A stretch of DNA of 64,000 nt from JAJPKE01 sp052143275 (GCA_052143275.1 JBKQTH010000136.1:1-64000); one strand, 5' to 3'; counted from the stretch's first letter, positions 1 to 8,820 are shown. The notes: generated by a model from the letters alone, not told the origin. Translations and numbers: made by a program.

Positions 1-533
1 GACTTGTCATCCTTGAGGTGGCGCCGTGACCTGACGCTGGCCAACTCCGCGGAGAGACGAGGCTCCAGGAAGCTCTGGGTGGCTGGCATTCCCGCGTCCA
101 GATAGATCGCACCGATGAGCGCCTCCATGGCACGAGCCAGCAGTAGCTCACGACTCCGTCCTCCGGTAACCTCCTCACCCCGTCCCAGCCGCAGATACAG
201 GCCAAGTCGCAAGTCGCGGGCTAAGGTAGCCAGGGCCGATGCCCGCACCAAAGAGGCGCGCAGATTGGTCAATTCTCCTTCGCTGGCACTAGGGAAGCGA
301 CGGTACAGCAAATCGGAGGCGATAATCGAGAGCACCGCGTCGCCAAGAAATTCGAGACGCTCATTGGAGACGACGTGAGGAGCTGCATGCTCATACACGT
401 AAGAGCGATGGGTGAGGGCAGCCTCCAGCAATGAGTGATTGGTAAACGTTATACCGATAGCGGCCTCGAGAGAGCTCAGTAGGTCCACTGGTGGTTCGCT
501 ATCCGGAACTGACGCTGGTATTGGCCTTTTCAC
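1..533 (-). CDS. rnc: Ribonuclease III, 5' part only (runs off window start)
   Basis: RNase III cleaves double-stranded RNA during rRNA processing and mRNA decay in the cytoplasm. Reading the minus strand from 533 gives about 177 residues of the catalytic domain: the signature NERLEFLGDAVL with its metal-binding acidic residues, then EALIGAIYLDAG with the second acidic cluster. The frame is still open at LKDDKS, the usual junction to the double-stranded-RNA-binding domain, so that domain lies outside the window. The start chosen is GTG at 533 because an in-frame stop lies three codons upstream and a GAGAGGG Shine-Dalgarno sits about 12 nt before it. It begins 26 nt after selD and probably shares its transcript. 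Identity is firm; the truncation is only the window edge. Confidence 0.93.
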   Translation of the reverse strand, partial: MKRPIPASVPDSEPPVDLLSSLEAAIGITFTNHSLLEAALTHRSYVYEHAAPHVVSNERLEFLGDAVLSIIASDLLYRRFPSASEGELTNLRASLVRASALATLARDLRLGLYLRLGRGEEVTGGRSRELLLARAMEALIGAIYLDAGMPATQSFLEPRLSAELASVRSRRHLKDDK

Positions 534-559
534 TCTGGCGTTCTACCCTCTCTCGACTG

Positions 560-1627
560 CTATGCCTCTACAACTAGATCAGATCCAGCGCCCGCATAAT
601 CAACGACCTGGCCAACGACATAGCAGGGTACTCCAGCGGCGCCGAGCGCGTCGGCGGTGCCGTCCAATGACTCGGCACCAATAGCCGCCAACAGACCACC
701 CGAGGTCTGCGGGTCCAGAAGCAGCAGCTGCAGTACCTCGGGGACACCGGCGGCAAAGCTCACATGTCCACGTATGTGGTCACGGTTACGACCGGTGCCG
801 CCAGGTATATGTCCTGCAGCGGCATATTCGAGCGCCCCCGGCAGCCAGGTTAAGGCGTTTGCCTGTAAGATTAAGCTTACCTTGCTCGCCTCAGCCATCT
901 CAAGCGCATGGCCAAGCAGCCCGAACCCGGTAATATCGGTGCAGGCGTGTACGGCAGCGCCAGGTGAGCGTAGCGCATTCGCGGCCGCGGCATTGAGGGC
1001 GGTCATACTGGCAACTGCAGCTGCCACGTGCTCTTCACTTGCGGCTTGGTTCTTGAGTGCGGTGGTGATGATGCCTGTACCCAGCGGCTTGGTGAGCAGC
1101 AAGACGTCGCCAGGATGTGCGCCGCCTTTCGTCCAGATCTGCTGCGGATGTACCAGGCCAATGGCCGCTAGACCATACTTTGGTTCCTGATCAGTTACCG
1201 TGTGGCCACCGGCAATCACTGCGCCAGATTCACGCACCTTGTCGGCGCCACCGCGTAGGATATCGGTTAGAATGGATGATTCCAGATCATCGGGGAAACC
1301 AACCAGGTTCAAACAGAACAGCGGCTTACCGCCCATTGCGTATATGTCGCTCAAGGCATTGGCGGCAGCAATCGCCCCGAAGGTATAGGGATCATCCACC
1401 ACCGGCGGGAAGAAGTCGGTGGTCGCGACAATGGCCTGATCCTGATTGATCTGGTAGACCGCTGCATCATCGGCGCTATCAAGCCCAACCAGCAAATCAG
1501 GGACTCCGGTGCCAAATACGCCGGCCAGTGGCTGCAACACGTGCGCCAGGGCGTCCGCGCCCATCTTAGCGGCTCAGCCAGCACAGCTTGCGAGCGTAGT
1601 GAGCCGCACTTGTCTCCCTGGCGCCAT
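560..1627 (-). CDS. selD: Selenide, water dikinase, with in-frame UGA (Sec18)
   Basis: SelD makes selenophosphate from selenide and ATP, the selenium donor for selenocysteine and 2-selenouridine. An uninterrupted frame starts only at the ATG at 1564, but that start loses the catalytic N-terminus. Extending upstream in the same frame crosses a single TGA (1574-1576) and reaches ATG 1627, preceded by GAGAAGG at a good distance. The product is 355 residues and begins MAPGRQVRLTTLASCAGUAA followed by KM. This aligns with the E. coli SelD segment RLTQYSHGAGCGCK, the UGA falling on the catalytic Cys17. The remaining family motifs are present (DDAAVY, TTDFF, FGxIAAxNALSDIYAMGGKP, AGGHT, TDITGFGLLGH, DPQTSGG). 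Sec-containing SelD is known in other bacteria; reading UGA as Sec here is inference, and selA, selB and selC are not in the window. Confidence 0.9.
1549..1576 (-). promoter_or_regulatory. Candidate SECIS hairpin after the selD UGA
   Basis: Immediately 3' of the selD TGA (1574-1576) the minus strand can fold GGGCG-CGGA-CGCCC: arms at 1558-1562 and 1549-1553, loop at 1554-1557. The stem begins 11 nt after the stop codon and the apical loop carries two guanines. That distance and loop composition resemble bacterial SECIS elements recognised by SelB. The stem is short, so the assignment depends on the SelD recoding argument. Confidence 0.5.
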
Positions 1628-1744
1628 GGGCTAACCAACCTTCTCATGAGTCGACAATCTTGACTTCATTCTTGACTTCATTGTAGAGGAGCTTTACTCG
1701 ACTCGTCAAACGGCAAGAGGCCGTCCCGGTGGAGCCCGGCAATG

Positions 1745-1785
1745 GAAAAAAGTGAGGCAGGCAACCTCGCGGTCGCCTGCCTCAC
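1745..1785 (-). terminator. Rho-independent terminator
   Basis: Perfect 11-bp inverted repeat GTGAGGCAGGC / GCCTGCCTCAC (1752-1762 and 1775-1785). On the minus strand it is followed by a run of six T (complement of 1745-1750). It ends the transcript of the small membrane-anchored gene at 1811-2140 and separates it from selD. Confidence 0.88.
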
Positions 1786-1810
1786 CGTACGGCATGCCAA
1801 AGTAGCCTAC

Positions 1811-2140
1811 CTACGGTAGCACGTCCAATTCTTCGCTCTTCCCATTCTGCACAAATTTTGGTAAGCGAGAACCAATGGTCGTCACCGCCTGCGGAGCCTT
1901 CTCACGAGCAGAGCTCCAGGCTTCAGTAGCCTTTGGCGCCAGTGTTTGGTACCCAGCTACGGCAGACTTGGCGGCGCGCCCGCTAAGAGTCTTGGCCTGC
2001 TCGGCGACCGGCTTTGACCTCTCGATAATGCGCTGAGCCGCTGCGCGACCTTCCTTACGTGACAACGCGATGGCGATTGCCGCTCCAGCCAACCCCAGTG
2101 TGGCGCCGGCAAGCAACGCGGCGACCTGACTACGTTTCAT
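1811..2140 (-). CDS. Small membrane-anchored protein, YtxH-like
   Basis: 109 residues starting MKRSQ at ATG 2140; GAAGGG lies about 13 nt upstream. Residues 6-27 form one hydrophobic, Ala/Gly-rich segment (ALLAGATLGLAGAAIAIAL) followed by RKEGR and a long Ala/Lys-rich amphipathic region. This is the layout of YtxH-family general-stress proteins: a short N-terminal anchor with a cytoplasmic helical tail. The function of that family is not settled. It lies 114 nt downstream of a Ser/Thr kinase on the same strand and ends at a strong terminator, so it may be cotranscribed with the kinase. The family call rests on architecture, not on a diagnostic motif. Confidence 0.75.
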   Translation of the reverse strand: MKRSQVAALLAGATLGLAGAAIAIALSRKEGRAAAQRIIERSKPVAEQAKTLSGRAAKSAVAGYQTLAPKATEAWSSAREKAPQAVTTIGSRLPKFVQNGKSEELDVLP

Positions 2141-2254
2141 AAAAATGCCAAACCCTTCACTAATGTGTGTAGAGACAGAATCGGTTGGGGTAATCCTCCA
2201 GTTAACTACCAAACAGCATGAAGCATACCACATTTGGTAGCGCAGGTAGCCTTT

Positions 2255-3451
2255 TTACGGTAAGTCAAATTCGCCCCACTCCGCGGCATCACGGGGGTAC
2301 TGGTTTGACTCCGGCGGCTGCAGACCAGGCAAGCCCGGCCCTTGGGTGTGGCCGGTTGACTCTGGTTCATCCGCTAGCGAGTCGATTGGAGCGACTCGTA
2401 ACACAGTCGACTGGTATTCGGAATCGAGCATCCGGTGGTCGACTTCGGGAGCATCATCGACAGGCACACGCTCCTCCCTGGGTCTGGGCGGACGGGGCCC
2501 AATCACCCACTCTCCACGCTGCTCAGGATAAATCCCTGGTGAGCGTTCACGACTCCAGCGCAGCGCTTGAGCAAACTCGGCTACATCGGCAAAGCGCTCG
2601 ACCGCGTCTCTGCGGAGTGCCAGCAGGATTACCTCTTGTAGACGACGTGGTACATCGCGGCGAAAGGCGGTCAACGGTGGCGCATCGGCTACCATTCTGC
2701 GCGAAGCTGCGGCGAGTGGAGTATCCGCTTCGAAAGGTAATCGCGCGGTGACTAATTCATAGAGAACGATGCCCAGGGCGTAGAGGTCGGACGAGGGACC
2801 GCCAGGTTCACCCAGTACCTGCTCGGGCGATAGATAGTCAGGCGTGCCGATCACCTGACCGGTTGCGGTCAGAGTTGTCTGGTGCCCGCTCACCTGGCGG
2901 GCAATGCCGAAGTCGGTCAATTTTGCGAGTAGCTGCAGCCTAGCATCTAGAATCATAACATTCTGCGGCTTAACGTCCCGATGGACCACACCATGCGCGT
3001 GAGCCGTCGTAAGCGCCGAGCAGAGTTGCTCTCCTAGTATCCAGACCCAGGAGAGTGGAAGAGGTCCAAGCCGTCGCACCAGTTCCTTTAACGTCGTGCC
3101 AAAGATATACTCCATCGTAAGGTAAGGTACTGGCTGCATACCGTCATTCTCCCAGGGAGCGTTTGGGCTCATCACTAGAGGAACGGTATATCCGTAATCC
3201 AACACTCGAACAATGTTAAAATGGTTGAGGGTTGAGGCTAGGTGTGCCTCGCGTCGGAAACGCGCCGCCGCTTCAGGAATCAGCGGGCCATTGGTTCGCA
3301 GAACCTTTACAGCGACGATACGCTCAGTATGTACATCCATGCAGCGGTAGACTACGGCGGTGCCGCCCAGCCCAACCCGTGCCCGCACCTGATAACGCTC
3401 GGCAAGCGGTAGTGCCGCATTCTGCGTAGAGGATATCTCTGGTGAACCCAT
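2255..3451 (-). CDS. Soluble Ser/Thr protein kinase (PknB-like)
   Basis: 398 residues from ATG 3451, with AGGAG five bases upstream. A Hanks-type kinase domain fills residues 20-290: glycine loop VGLGGTAVVY, ATP-binding Lys49 (VAVKVL), catalytic loop HRDVKPQN with Asp159, DFG at 180-182, and SPEQVLG in place of APE. The activation segment is Thr-rich (QTTLTATGQVIGTPD), suggesting autophosphorylation. The final 100 residues are acidic and Pro/Gly-rich with no transmembrane segment and no PASTA or other sensor domain, so the enzyme is predicted to be cytosolic, unlike the second kinase at 37.9 kb. Substrates are unknown. The small anchored protein downstream is one possible partner. Confidence 0.9.
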   Translation of the reverse strand: MGSPEISSTQNAALPLAERYQVRARVGLGGTAVVYRCMDVHTERIVAVKVLRTNGPLIPEAAARFRREAHLASTLNHFNIVRVLDYGYTVPLVMSPNAPWENDGMQPVPYLTMEYIFGTTLKELVRRLGPLPLSWVWILGEQLCSALTTAHAHGVVHRDVKPQNVMILDARLQLLAKLTDFGIARQVSGHQTTLTATGQVIGTPDYLSPEQVLGEPGGPSSDLYALGIVLYELVTARLPFEADTPLAAASRRMVADAPPLTAFRRDVPRRLQEVILLALRRDAVERFADVAEFAQALRWSRERSPGIYPEQRGEWVIGPRPPRPREERVPVDDAPEVDHRMLDSEYQSTVLRVAPIDSLADEPESTGHTQGPGLPGLQPPESNQYPRDAAEWGEFDLP

Positions 3452-3582
3452 ACTTACTCCTAGTCTAGTAGGTGGAGCTGCGCCTCCATGCTGAGTATAC
3501 ACAGGGCAGCTCATGCCTGCGGTACTACTGGCAGAAATGAGTAGGACAGGAGAACCGGTGCCAATGCCAAAACAACTGGCCG

Positions 3583-3610
3583 TTGAATCGAGCAGGATTT
3601 AACATATTAT
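3583..3610 (+). promoter_or_regulatory. Predicted promoter of the GT4 gene
   Basis: TTGAAT (3583-3588), 16-bp spacer, TATTAT (3605-3610), in the 233-bp region between the divergent kinase and glycosyltransferase genes. The expected transcription start near 3617 leaves a leader of about 68 nt. Confidence 0.5.
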
Positions 3611-3684
3611 TCACGCCAGGTTAATCAATGATTTAACTGTGACGTGGCACTCTTATCATGGAGTAGCCTATCAGGAGGAAAGAC

Positions 3685-4824
3685 ATGCGGGTTGCGCTGG
3701 TCACGGAAAACTTTCTGCCGAAGTTGGATGGAGTCACACGGACGCTGGCGATGCTTCTGGAATATCTTCAGCGCAATGGGCACCAGGCGGTCGTAATAGG
3801 TCCCGAAGGCTCGCCCAGGTGGTATGCCGGCGCGCGCATCTTTGGCGCCCATGGCATACCGCTTCCCTTCTACCCTGAACTCAGAGTGTCACTGCCGGAG
3901 CCGGTCCTTGAGGGGCGGCTTTCGCGTTTCCACCCAGATGTCATTCACGTCGTCGAGCCGGTCATCCTGGGAGCGGCTGGTATCACCTGGGGAGGGCGTC
4001 TCGGCGTGCCGGTGGTGTCCTCATACCACACCAATCTGTCGGCTTACTGCTCATATTTCCGGCTGGGCATGTTGGTGGAACCGACATGGCTCTATCGCCG
4101 CTACCTGCATAATCAATGCGAAAGGACACTCTGCCCTTCTCCTTCGACGCGAGTGGAACTCATTAACCGAGGCTTTACGCAGGTCCAGGTCTGGCCACGT
4201 GGAGTCGACACGGAGTTGTTCTCCCCAGAACGCCGCTCTCTCTCCTGGAGGCGACGCATGTGCGGCAATCAGGAGCGTCAAAGCATTGTCCTCTACGTGG
4301 GCCGGCTCTCGCACGAAAAGAACTTGATGGCACTGGTTTCAGCCTACTCGGCGATCGAGACAGCCTCCACCCAGTTAGTAGTAGTTGGGGATGGGCCTGC
4401 ACGAGCTGATCTTGAGCGTGCGCTGGCGGGACACAACGCTGTCTGCACCGGCTATTTGAGTGGCGAGGCTCTTGCTGAAGCATACGCATCGGCAGACATA
4501 TTTGCCTTTCCATCGATGACGGAAACCTTTGGGCAAGTTGTTCTAGAAGCAATGGCCAGCCACTTGCCAGTGGTTGCGTTTGACGCCGAAGGCGTACGTG
4601 ACCAGGTTAGGAATGGACAGTCTGGTTTTCTTGTCGCGCCCGGCGACCTCCAAGGCTTCGCCCAGGCTCTAAGCATGCTGGTGGCAGCACCTGAGCTTAG
4701 GCAGTGCATTGGGGCGGAGGCCTACGCTCGGGCAACCAAGCAGAGCTGGGACACGGCAATGGACGGCCTACTGGAGGTCTATCAAAGCGTCGCTCAGCGC
4801 TCGCTGTCTCAGCGGGCCGCGTAA
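3685..4824 (+). CDS. GT4 glycosyltransferase (SQD2/MgtA-like)
   Basis: 379 residues; AGGAGG lies 8 nt before ATG 3685. A GT-B fold family 4 transferase that moves a sugar from a nucleotide donor onto an acceptor at the cytoplasmic membrane face. The N-terminal domain starts RVALVTENFLPKLDGVTRT, a signature shared by plant and bacterial sulfoquinovosyl/mannosyl/glucosyl lipid transferases. The C-terminal domain carries YVGRLSHEKNL, VVGDGPAR and the EX7E motif ETFGQVVLE, which binds the donor. The best guess is a glycolipid transferase; donor and acceptor cannot be read from sequence. It stands alone between a divergent kinase and a convergent antiporter. Confidence 0.9.
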   Translation: MRVALVTENFLPKLDGVTRTLAMLLEYLQRNGHQAVVIGPEGSPRWYAGARIFGAHGIPLPFYPELRVSLPEPVLEGRLSRFHPDVIHVVEPVILGAAGITWGGRLGVPVVSSYHTNLSAYCSYFRLGMLVEPTWLYRRYLHNQCERTLCPSPSTRVELINRGFTQVQVWPRGVDTELFSPERRSLSWRRRMCGNQERQSIVLYVGRLSHEKNLMALVSAYSAIETASTQLVVVGDGPARADLERALAGHNAVCTGYLSGEALAEAYASADIFAFPSMTETFGQVVLEAMASHLPVVAFDAEGVRDQVRNGQSGFLVAPGDLQGFAQALSMLVAAPELRQCIGAEAYARATKQSWDTAMDGLLEVYQSVAQRSLSQRAA

Positions 4825-4880
4825 ACCTGTAGGAGCCGCAAATCGCTGCGTTCAAAGCTTTAAGCTCCCACAAGCCGATC

Positions 4881-6167
4881 TCACCTTCCGGGGAGTAGCA
4901 GGGCAACCGCGACAATCATGGCGTAGAACGCCAAGAGTTGTAGACCCTCCAGCCAGGTTGTTTCGCCATCTTGGCTTACCAGGGTATATACAAATGCCAC
5001 CAGCCCAACCAGAATCAACTCCAGTGGTTGGAAGATAAGTGTGAGCACTAAATTTGGATTGCCGGCTGACAGGATATAGCTGAGAAGTACAAGGACAGGG
5101 GTAACAAACAGGGCCACCTGTACACTAGATCCGGCTGCTACCGACATGGCGCCTTCCATATCATTGTGCCACGCGTTTAAAACCGAGCTGGCCTGCTCGC
5201 CCAGGTTGCACACTATCGGGAAGATGATCAATCCAACTGAAAGCGGGGTGAGACTGGTGTGTACGATAACGCTGTTGGTCACGCTTACCAGAATAACCGC
5301 AACAATCACTGTAACTATGGTTACGATTGCCAGTGCAACCAGCGCGATTGGGACAGCATACGGATTTTTTCGCCGCAGCTGAGAACGTCGCTCCCCCTCG
5401 ATCTCCTCTTCCAGCTCAATCCGATCTATGGTTTGCTGTAGCTCGGTCTCATAAGGGCCGCTAGCTTCGGCTTCCCCGTCTCCGTCAGTTTTTTCCTCGA
5501 CCTCGCGCTCCTCTTCCAGGGCGACCTTCTTCTGCATATGCGCGCCGATTTTGAAAACGGAAGCCGCAATGTAACAGGCGTAACTAGCGATAAGAATGAT
5601 TCCAAAGGGCACGCTGATTGCGAGCTCGGTAGTAACAACCTGGTTATGATGCCCAGAAGGAATGAGCGAGATTGCCAGTAACGGCAATGCCAGGCCCACC
5701 ACGGCCAGTGCCAGCATCGAGGAGTATCCGGCGGCACTCTCCGCGCTAAATGTCATGCGGCCATTGCGCAAAGCCGCAATGAAGATAGAAGACCCGAGCA
5801 CAAACAGCACATTATTGATGACTGATCCGATCAAAAGAGCATGAATGACATCCAGATCTGAGGTCACTGTAGCTGAAGATCCCGCATTGAGGTGAGCGTT
5901 AATTAGCAGAGACACACCGATGGCAAGCTCGGGGACATTGGCGAAGGAAGCCCCAATGAGACCACCGGCCCGGTCCCCTAAGTAAATTTCCAGTCTATCG
6001 GTGAACGTGCCGATAAGGGACGCTAACGGTACCAGAGATATCAGCGCCAGCACGAACAGCAGAACAGTTATCTGTCCATGGTAGGCACTCTGCTGAGTCA
6101 AATACCACACCACCACGGTCGCTGGCACTAAAATCAAGAGCGCATTCAGCCATGTTCTTATCTTCAC
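4881..6167 (-). CDS. Ca2+/H+ antiporter, CAX family
   Basis: 428 residues with about 11 membrane segments in two halves. Each half carries a CAX-type alpha repeat: GASFANVPELAIG and CNLGEQASSVLNAW, which hold the conserved Asn/Glu ion-binding residues. The halves are separated by a highly acidic loop (ALEEEREVEEKTDGDGEAEA), the acidic motif typical of CAX exchangers. Such proteins export Ca2+ or related cations in exchange for protons. Start: an upstream ATG at 6305 would add 46 hydrophilic residues; GTG 6167 is preferred because GAGGAGGG lies 11 nt before it. It is the second gene after the membrane protein at 6413-7222, 245 nt apart. Confidence 0.9.
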   Translation of the reverse strand: MKIRTWLNALLILVPATVVVWYLTQQSAYHGQITVLLFVLALISLVPLASLIGTFTDRLEIYLGDRAGGLIGASFANVPELAIGVSLLINAHLNAGSSATVTSDLDVIHALLIGSVINNVLFVLGSSIFIAALRNGRMTFSAESAAGYSSMLALAVVGLALPLLAISLIPSGHHNQVVTTELAISVPFGIILIASYACYIAASVFKIGAHMQKKVALEEEREVEEKTDGDGEAEASGPYETELQQTIDRIELEEEIEGERRSQLRRKNPYAVPIALVALAIVTIVTVIVAVILVSVTNSVIVHTSLTPLSVGLIIFPIVCNLGEQASSVLNAWHNDMEGAMSVAAGSSVQVALFVTPVLVLLSYILSAGNPNLVLTLIFQPLELILVGLVAFVYTLVSQDGETTWLEGLQLLAFYAMIVAVALLLPGR

Positions 6168-6412
6168 CCGTGCCAGTCCCTCCTCGTATCCTCTATTCCG
6201 AACTCCACTAACCGATGTTGACGCGTAGGCAGGCGCCGCGCATATCATGGCAGGCAGACGCTCGTTCCGCAAGTCCCAAAATGGGTTACGCCACTTTGAT
6301 GACATGCGCCTGGGGTACGAGCGCCCCCGGTTGGCCGGAATGTACCTGATGCTGCGGAGGCGACGCTGATGCAGCTTCCCTGAGGGTTGGAAAGCCTAGG
6401 TTAGTGGCGAGT

Positions 6413-7222
6413 CTACGCCATCATGCCCGCTTGAGCTACGGGCGGCAGACCTCGCAATTGTCCAGTTGGCGGAAGGGGAGTAGCAGTATTAGCAGGCGTC
6501 GGCGTTGGTGTTGGTGGTGGTGGCAGGCTACCGCCTACCGAAGGAACCAGGGATGAGCCGAGATCACTGATCACCCAACTGCCGGCAAAGAGCACTAGTG
6601 TCAGCGTAGCCTTGTAGACCCTGGCGCTACTACTGGTTCCGCGCGTCACAACATAAGTCAGAGTGGCATTTTGAGTTAGATCACCTGCCTGCTCCGAGAG
6701 AGAAAAGTTGGTGACCACACCATAGTACGAATCCGCGGGTTCGGCAAGCTGCGCAAACTGGTTAGGGTCGTCATACTCGACTCGAAGGGTCGGTGAGAGA
6801 TAGTTGCTGTAGACAAGGGAATAGTTTTGCGCTTCGACAGCTTCCCAGAAGGCGGTTCCGGTATCGCTCGCGCTTGGCTTGTAGTTGAGAACTTGCAGAC
6901 CTACCAGCGCACCGCCGGCACAGAATCCACAGAGCATAAAGGCTGCGACTGCCATTACCAGCGCGAGAATCATTCCACTCGGGTGGTCCGCCTGAAGAGG
7001 GCGCGCGCTCATGAAGTCGTCTCGTAGCGCACGAAGTCGGAGCACTCGTGAATACCGCTCTAGACGATCCTCTCCTTGCTTGGTCTCCGGTAGCAGCTGG
7101 ACCGACGTTAGGAGTTCCTGTTCGAGTTCTTTGACTCGCTTGCTGGCTTCGCGTAGCTCGTCTGGTGAAGCTCGATGACTCTTAGCCTCGGCCATCGCCT
7201 TCTGGCGCGCGCGGTCCCGCAT
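6413..7222 (-). CDS. Single-pass membrane protein of unknown function
   Basis: 269 residues from ATG 7222. Residues 1-80 are a highly charged cytoplasmic region with coiled-coil heptads (ELREASKRVKELEQELL). One transmembrane segment follows at about 84-111. Residues 115-220 look like an NTF2-like/DUF4878-type extracytoplasmic domain (FWEAVEAQNYSLVYSNYLSP, a pattern common to such folds). The tail is Pro/Thr-rich (PPPPTPTPTP), a cell-wall-spanning type of linker, and ends in a short nonpolar stretch. I recognise no catalytic motif. Divergent from leuB. Confidence 0.75.
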   Translation of the reverse strand: MRDRARQKAMAEAKSHRASPDELREASKRVKELEQELLTSVQLLPETKQGEDRLERYSRVLRLRALRDDFMSARPLQADHPSGMILALVMAVAAFMLCGFCAGGALVGLQVLNYKPSASDTGTAFWEAVEAQNYSLVYSNYLSPTLRVEYDDPNQFAQLAEPADSYYGVVTNFSLSEQAGDLTQNATLTYVVTRGTSSSARVYKATLTLVLFAGSWVISDLGSSLVPSVGGSLPPPPTPTPTPANTATPLPPTGQLRGLPPVAQAGMMA

Positions 7223-7320
7223 TTCTCCAGATCCTCCTAGCTGTTACGCGTTGCCCGGAAACCACCTGATCGCGCCGGTACTATACGAGTCTGGGCCTTG
7301 CATGTCAAGCATCATGGGAC

Positions 7321-7339
7321 TTTCTAGGATTTTCTAGGA
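7321..7339 (+). repeat. Direct repeat TTTCTAGGA x2 upstream of leuB
   Basis: TTTCTAGGA at 7321-7329 and 7331-7339, spaced exactly 10 bp (one helical turn), centred about 44 bp upstream of the leuB -35 box. It may be a regulator binding site; none is recognised. Confidence 0.5.
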
Positions 7340-7373
7340 AGCACGCAGTCGCCACACAGTGGAACAACGCTGC

Positions 7374-7403
7374 TTGACTGCGTCATTGGTAGCCACCTAT
7401 ACT
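7374..7403 (+). promoter_or_regulatory. Predicted leuB promoter
   Basis: TTGACT (7374-7379), 18-bp spacer, TATACT (7398-7403). The predicted start of transcription near 7410 leaves about 28 nt before the ATG at 7438 and makes the upstream ATG at 7417 nearly leaderless. Confidence 0.75.
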
Positions 7404-7437
7404 CGGATGAGAATGCATGAGCAACCAGGAGAATGGT

Positions 7438-8562
7438 ATGGGTTACTATCAGATCGCTGTATTGCCTGGAGATGGTATCGGTTCTGAAGTTGTTGCTGAA
7501 GCAGAGCGAGTGTTGCTGGCCATTGGGGAGCGCTTTAATCACTCAATCGAAATGACGCGGGCCCTGGTAGGCCAGGTGGCGATAGAGGCTGAAGGCGAGG
7601 CCATAAGCGATGAAACTATGGCACTCTGCAAGCGCAGCGATGCCCTGCTCTTTGGAGCGGTAGGTGGATTTGGCGTGGGCAGACCAGATTCCAAAGTACA
7701 ACCAGAGAGTGCGCTTTTTCGTCTTCGGAAAGAACTCGCTTTATTTGCCAACCTGCGACCCGTTCGTCCTCTATCAGCGCTGCTATCGGCATCATCGCTC
7801 AAGCGTGAAGTCTTACGCGGAGTAGACTTGCTGGTGGTGCGTGAGCTGACTGGCGGGCTTTACTACGGTAAACCAAGTGAGATACGTCAGGAAGAGAATG
7901 GCGCGCAAGCGATTGATACTATGGTCTACAACGAGCAAGAGATCGACCGTATCGTCCGCTATGCCTTCGAACTTGCTCGGAGGCGTCGCAAACAGGTCAC
8001 CTCAGTCGACAAGGCTAATGTACTAAGTTGCTCACGTCTGTGGCGAAGCACAGCTGAGCGCGTCGCCACAGACTTTCCTGACGTAGAGCTGCGCCATATG
8101 CTGGTGGACTCCTGTGCAATGGGTCTCATTCGACAGCCACGAGACTTCGACGTGATTGTAACCGAGAACATGTTTGGCGACATTCTCACCGATGAGGCTT
8201 CCATGCTGACCGGTTCCATGGGCATGCTACCCTCCGCTAGCCTGGGATTACGCGCCACCACTCATGGGACGTTCGGTCTCTACGAGCCAATACACGGTAC
8301 CGCACCCGATATTACCGGAAAAGGCAAAGCCAATCCACTAGCGGCGATTCTCAGCGCCGCTCTCCTGCTGCGGTACTCACTGGGGCTGATCTCAGAGTCG
8401 ATCTGTGTTGAACGGGCAGTCCAGGCAACCATTCAGGCGGGATTCCGCACCTCCGACATCGCTACTCCTCGCGGCACGACTGTCCATACGAGCCGAATGG
8501 GCGACGAAGTGGTGGCACGCATTCACACCATCAGCATGGCCGGCGGTTCGCAAGCCGGATGA
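7438..8562 (+). CDS. leuB: 3-Isopropylmalate dehydrogenase
   Basis: Oxidatively decarboxylates 3-isopropylmalate with NAD+ in leucine synthesis. 374 residues. Motifs in order: LPGDGIGSEVV; FRLRKELALFANLRPVR (substrate arginines); RELTGGLYYG with the catalytic Tyr; SVDKANVL with the catalytic Lys; MLVDSCAM and FGDILTDEASMLTGSMGMLPSAS with the metal-binding aspartates; PIHGTAPDITGKGKANP (NAD site). Start: ATG 7438, with AGGAG seven bases upstream, is preferred over ATG 7417. No other leucine gene is nearby, so it is transcribed alone. Confidence 0.96.
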   Translation: MGYYQIAVLPGDGIGSEVVAEAERVLLAIGERFNHSIEMTRALVGQVAIEAEGEAISDETMALCKRSDALLFGAVGGFGVGRPDSKVQPESALFRLRKELALFANLRPVRPLSALLSASSLKREVLRGVDLLVVRELTGGLYYGKPSEIRQEENGAQAIDTMVYNEQEIDRIVRYAFELARRRRKQVTSVDKANVLSCSRLWRSTAERVATDFPDVELRHMLVDSCAMGLIRQPRDFDVIVTENMFGDILTDEASMLTGSMGMLPSASLGLRATTHGTFGLYEPIHGTAPDITGKGKANPLAAILSAALLLRYSLGLISESICVERAVQATIQAGFRTSDIATPRGTTVHTSRMGDEVVARIHTISMAGGSQAG

Positions 8563-8568
8563 TCACTC

Positions 8569-8793
8569 TTAGCCCATCCTGGCGCGTGGGGAAGGGCCGA
8601 GATTGTGTAACTGTTGATGCAGCTCGGCCAGCCTTGCTGCCAGACGGGCCGCCCTCTGGCGAGTGCTGGCAGGTTCAACGGCATATCCCATTTCTACCTC
8701 GGCCAGCTCCGCCTGCACCTGCTCAATCTGCAGATTGAGCAGAGACATCCGGACATCCCAGCACAACACTGTTCGCTCTCGACCCATTTTCAT
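8569..8793 (-). CDS. Small coiled-coil protein at end of chemosensory operon
   Basis: 74 residues from ATG 8793, 27 nt after the CheA stop, with GGAG at a suitable distance. Nearly the whole protein is predicted helix rich in Leu, Glu, Gln and Arg (LNLQIEQVQAELAEVE, RQRAARLAARLAELHQQL), a two-helix coiled coil. No membrane segment and no known domain. Its position as last gene of the chemosensory cluster suggests a scaffold or partner for CheA, but that is inference. It is short and overlapped by antisense open frames, so whether it is a gene is not certain. Confidence 0.6.
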   Translation of the reverse strand: MKMGRERTVLCWDVRMSLLNLQIEQVQAELAEVEMGYAVEPASTRQRAARLAARLAELHQQLHNLGPSPRARMG

Positions 8794-8820
8794 GCTACAC
8801 ACTCCGTAGCCTAGGACCGA

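Noticed and set aside
657..1190. Long plus-strand frame opposite selD
   Set aside because: An antisense shadow of selD with Ser/Ala/Pro-rich translation and no recognised motif.
6168..6412. Manganese (yybP-ykoY) riboswitch upstream of the CAX antiporter
   Set aside because: A stretch CGTCAACATCGG resembles part of it, but the conserved GGGGAGUAG-type strand and the rest of the fold are missing.
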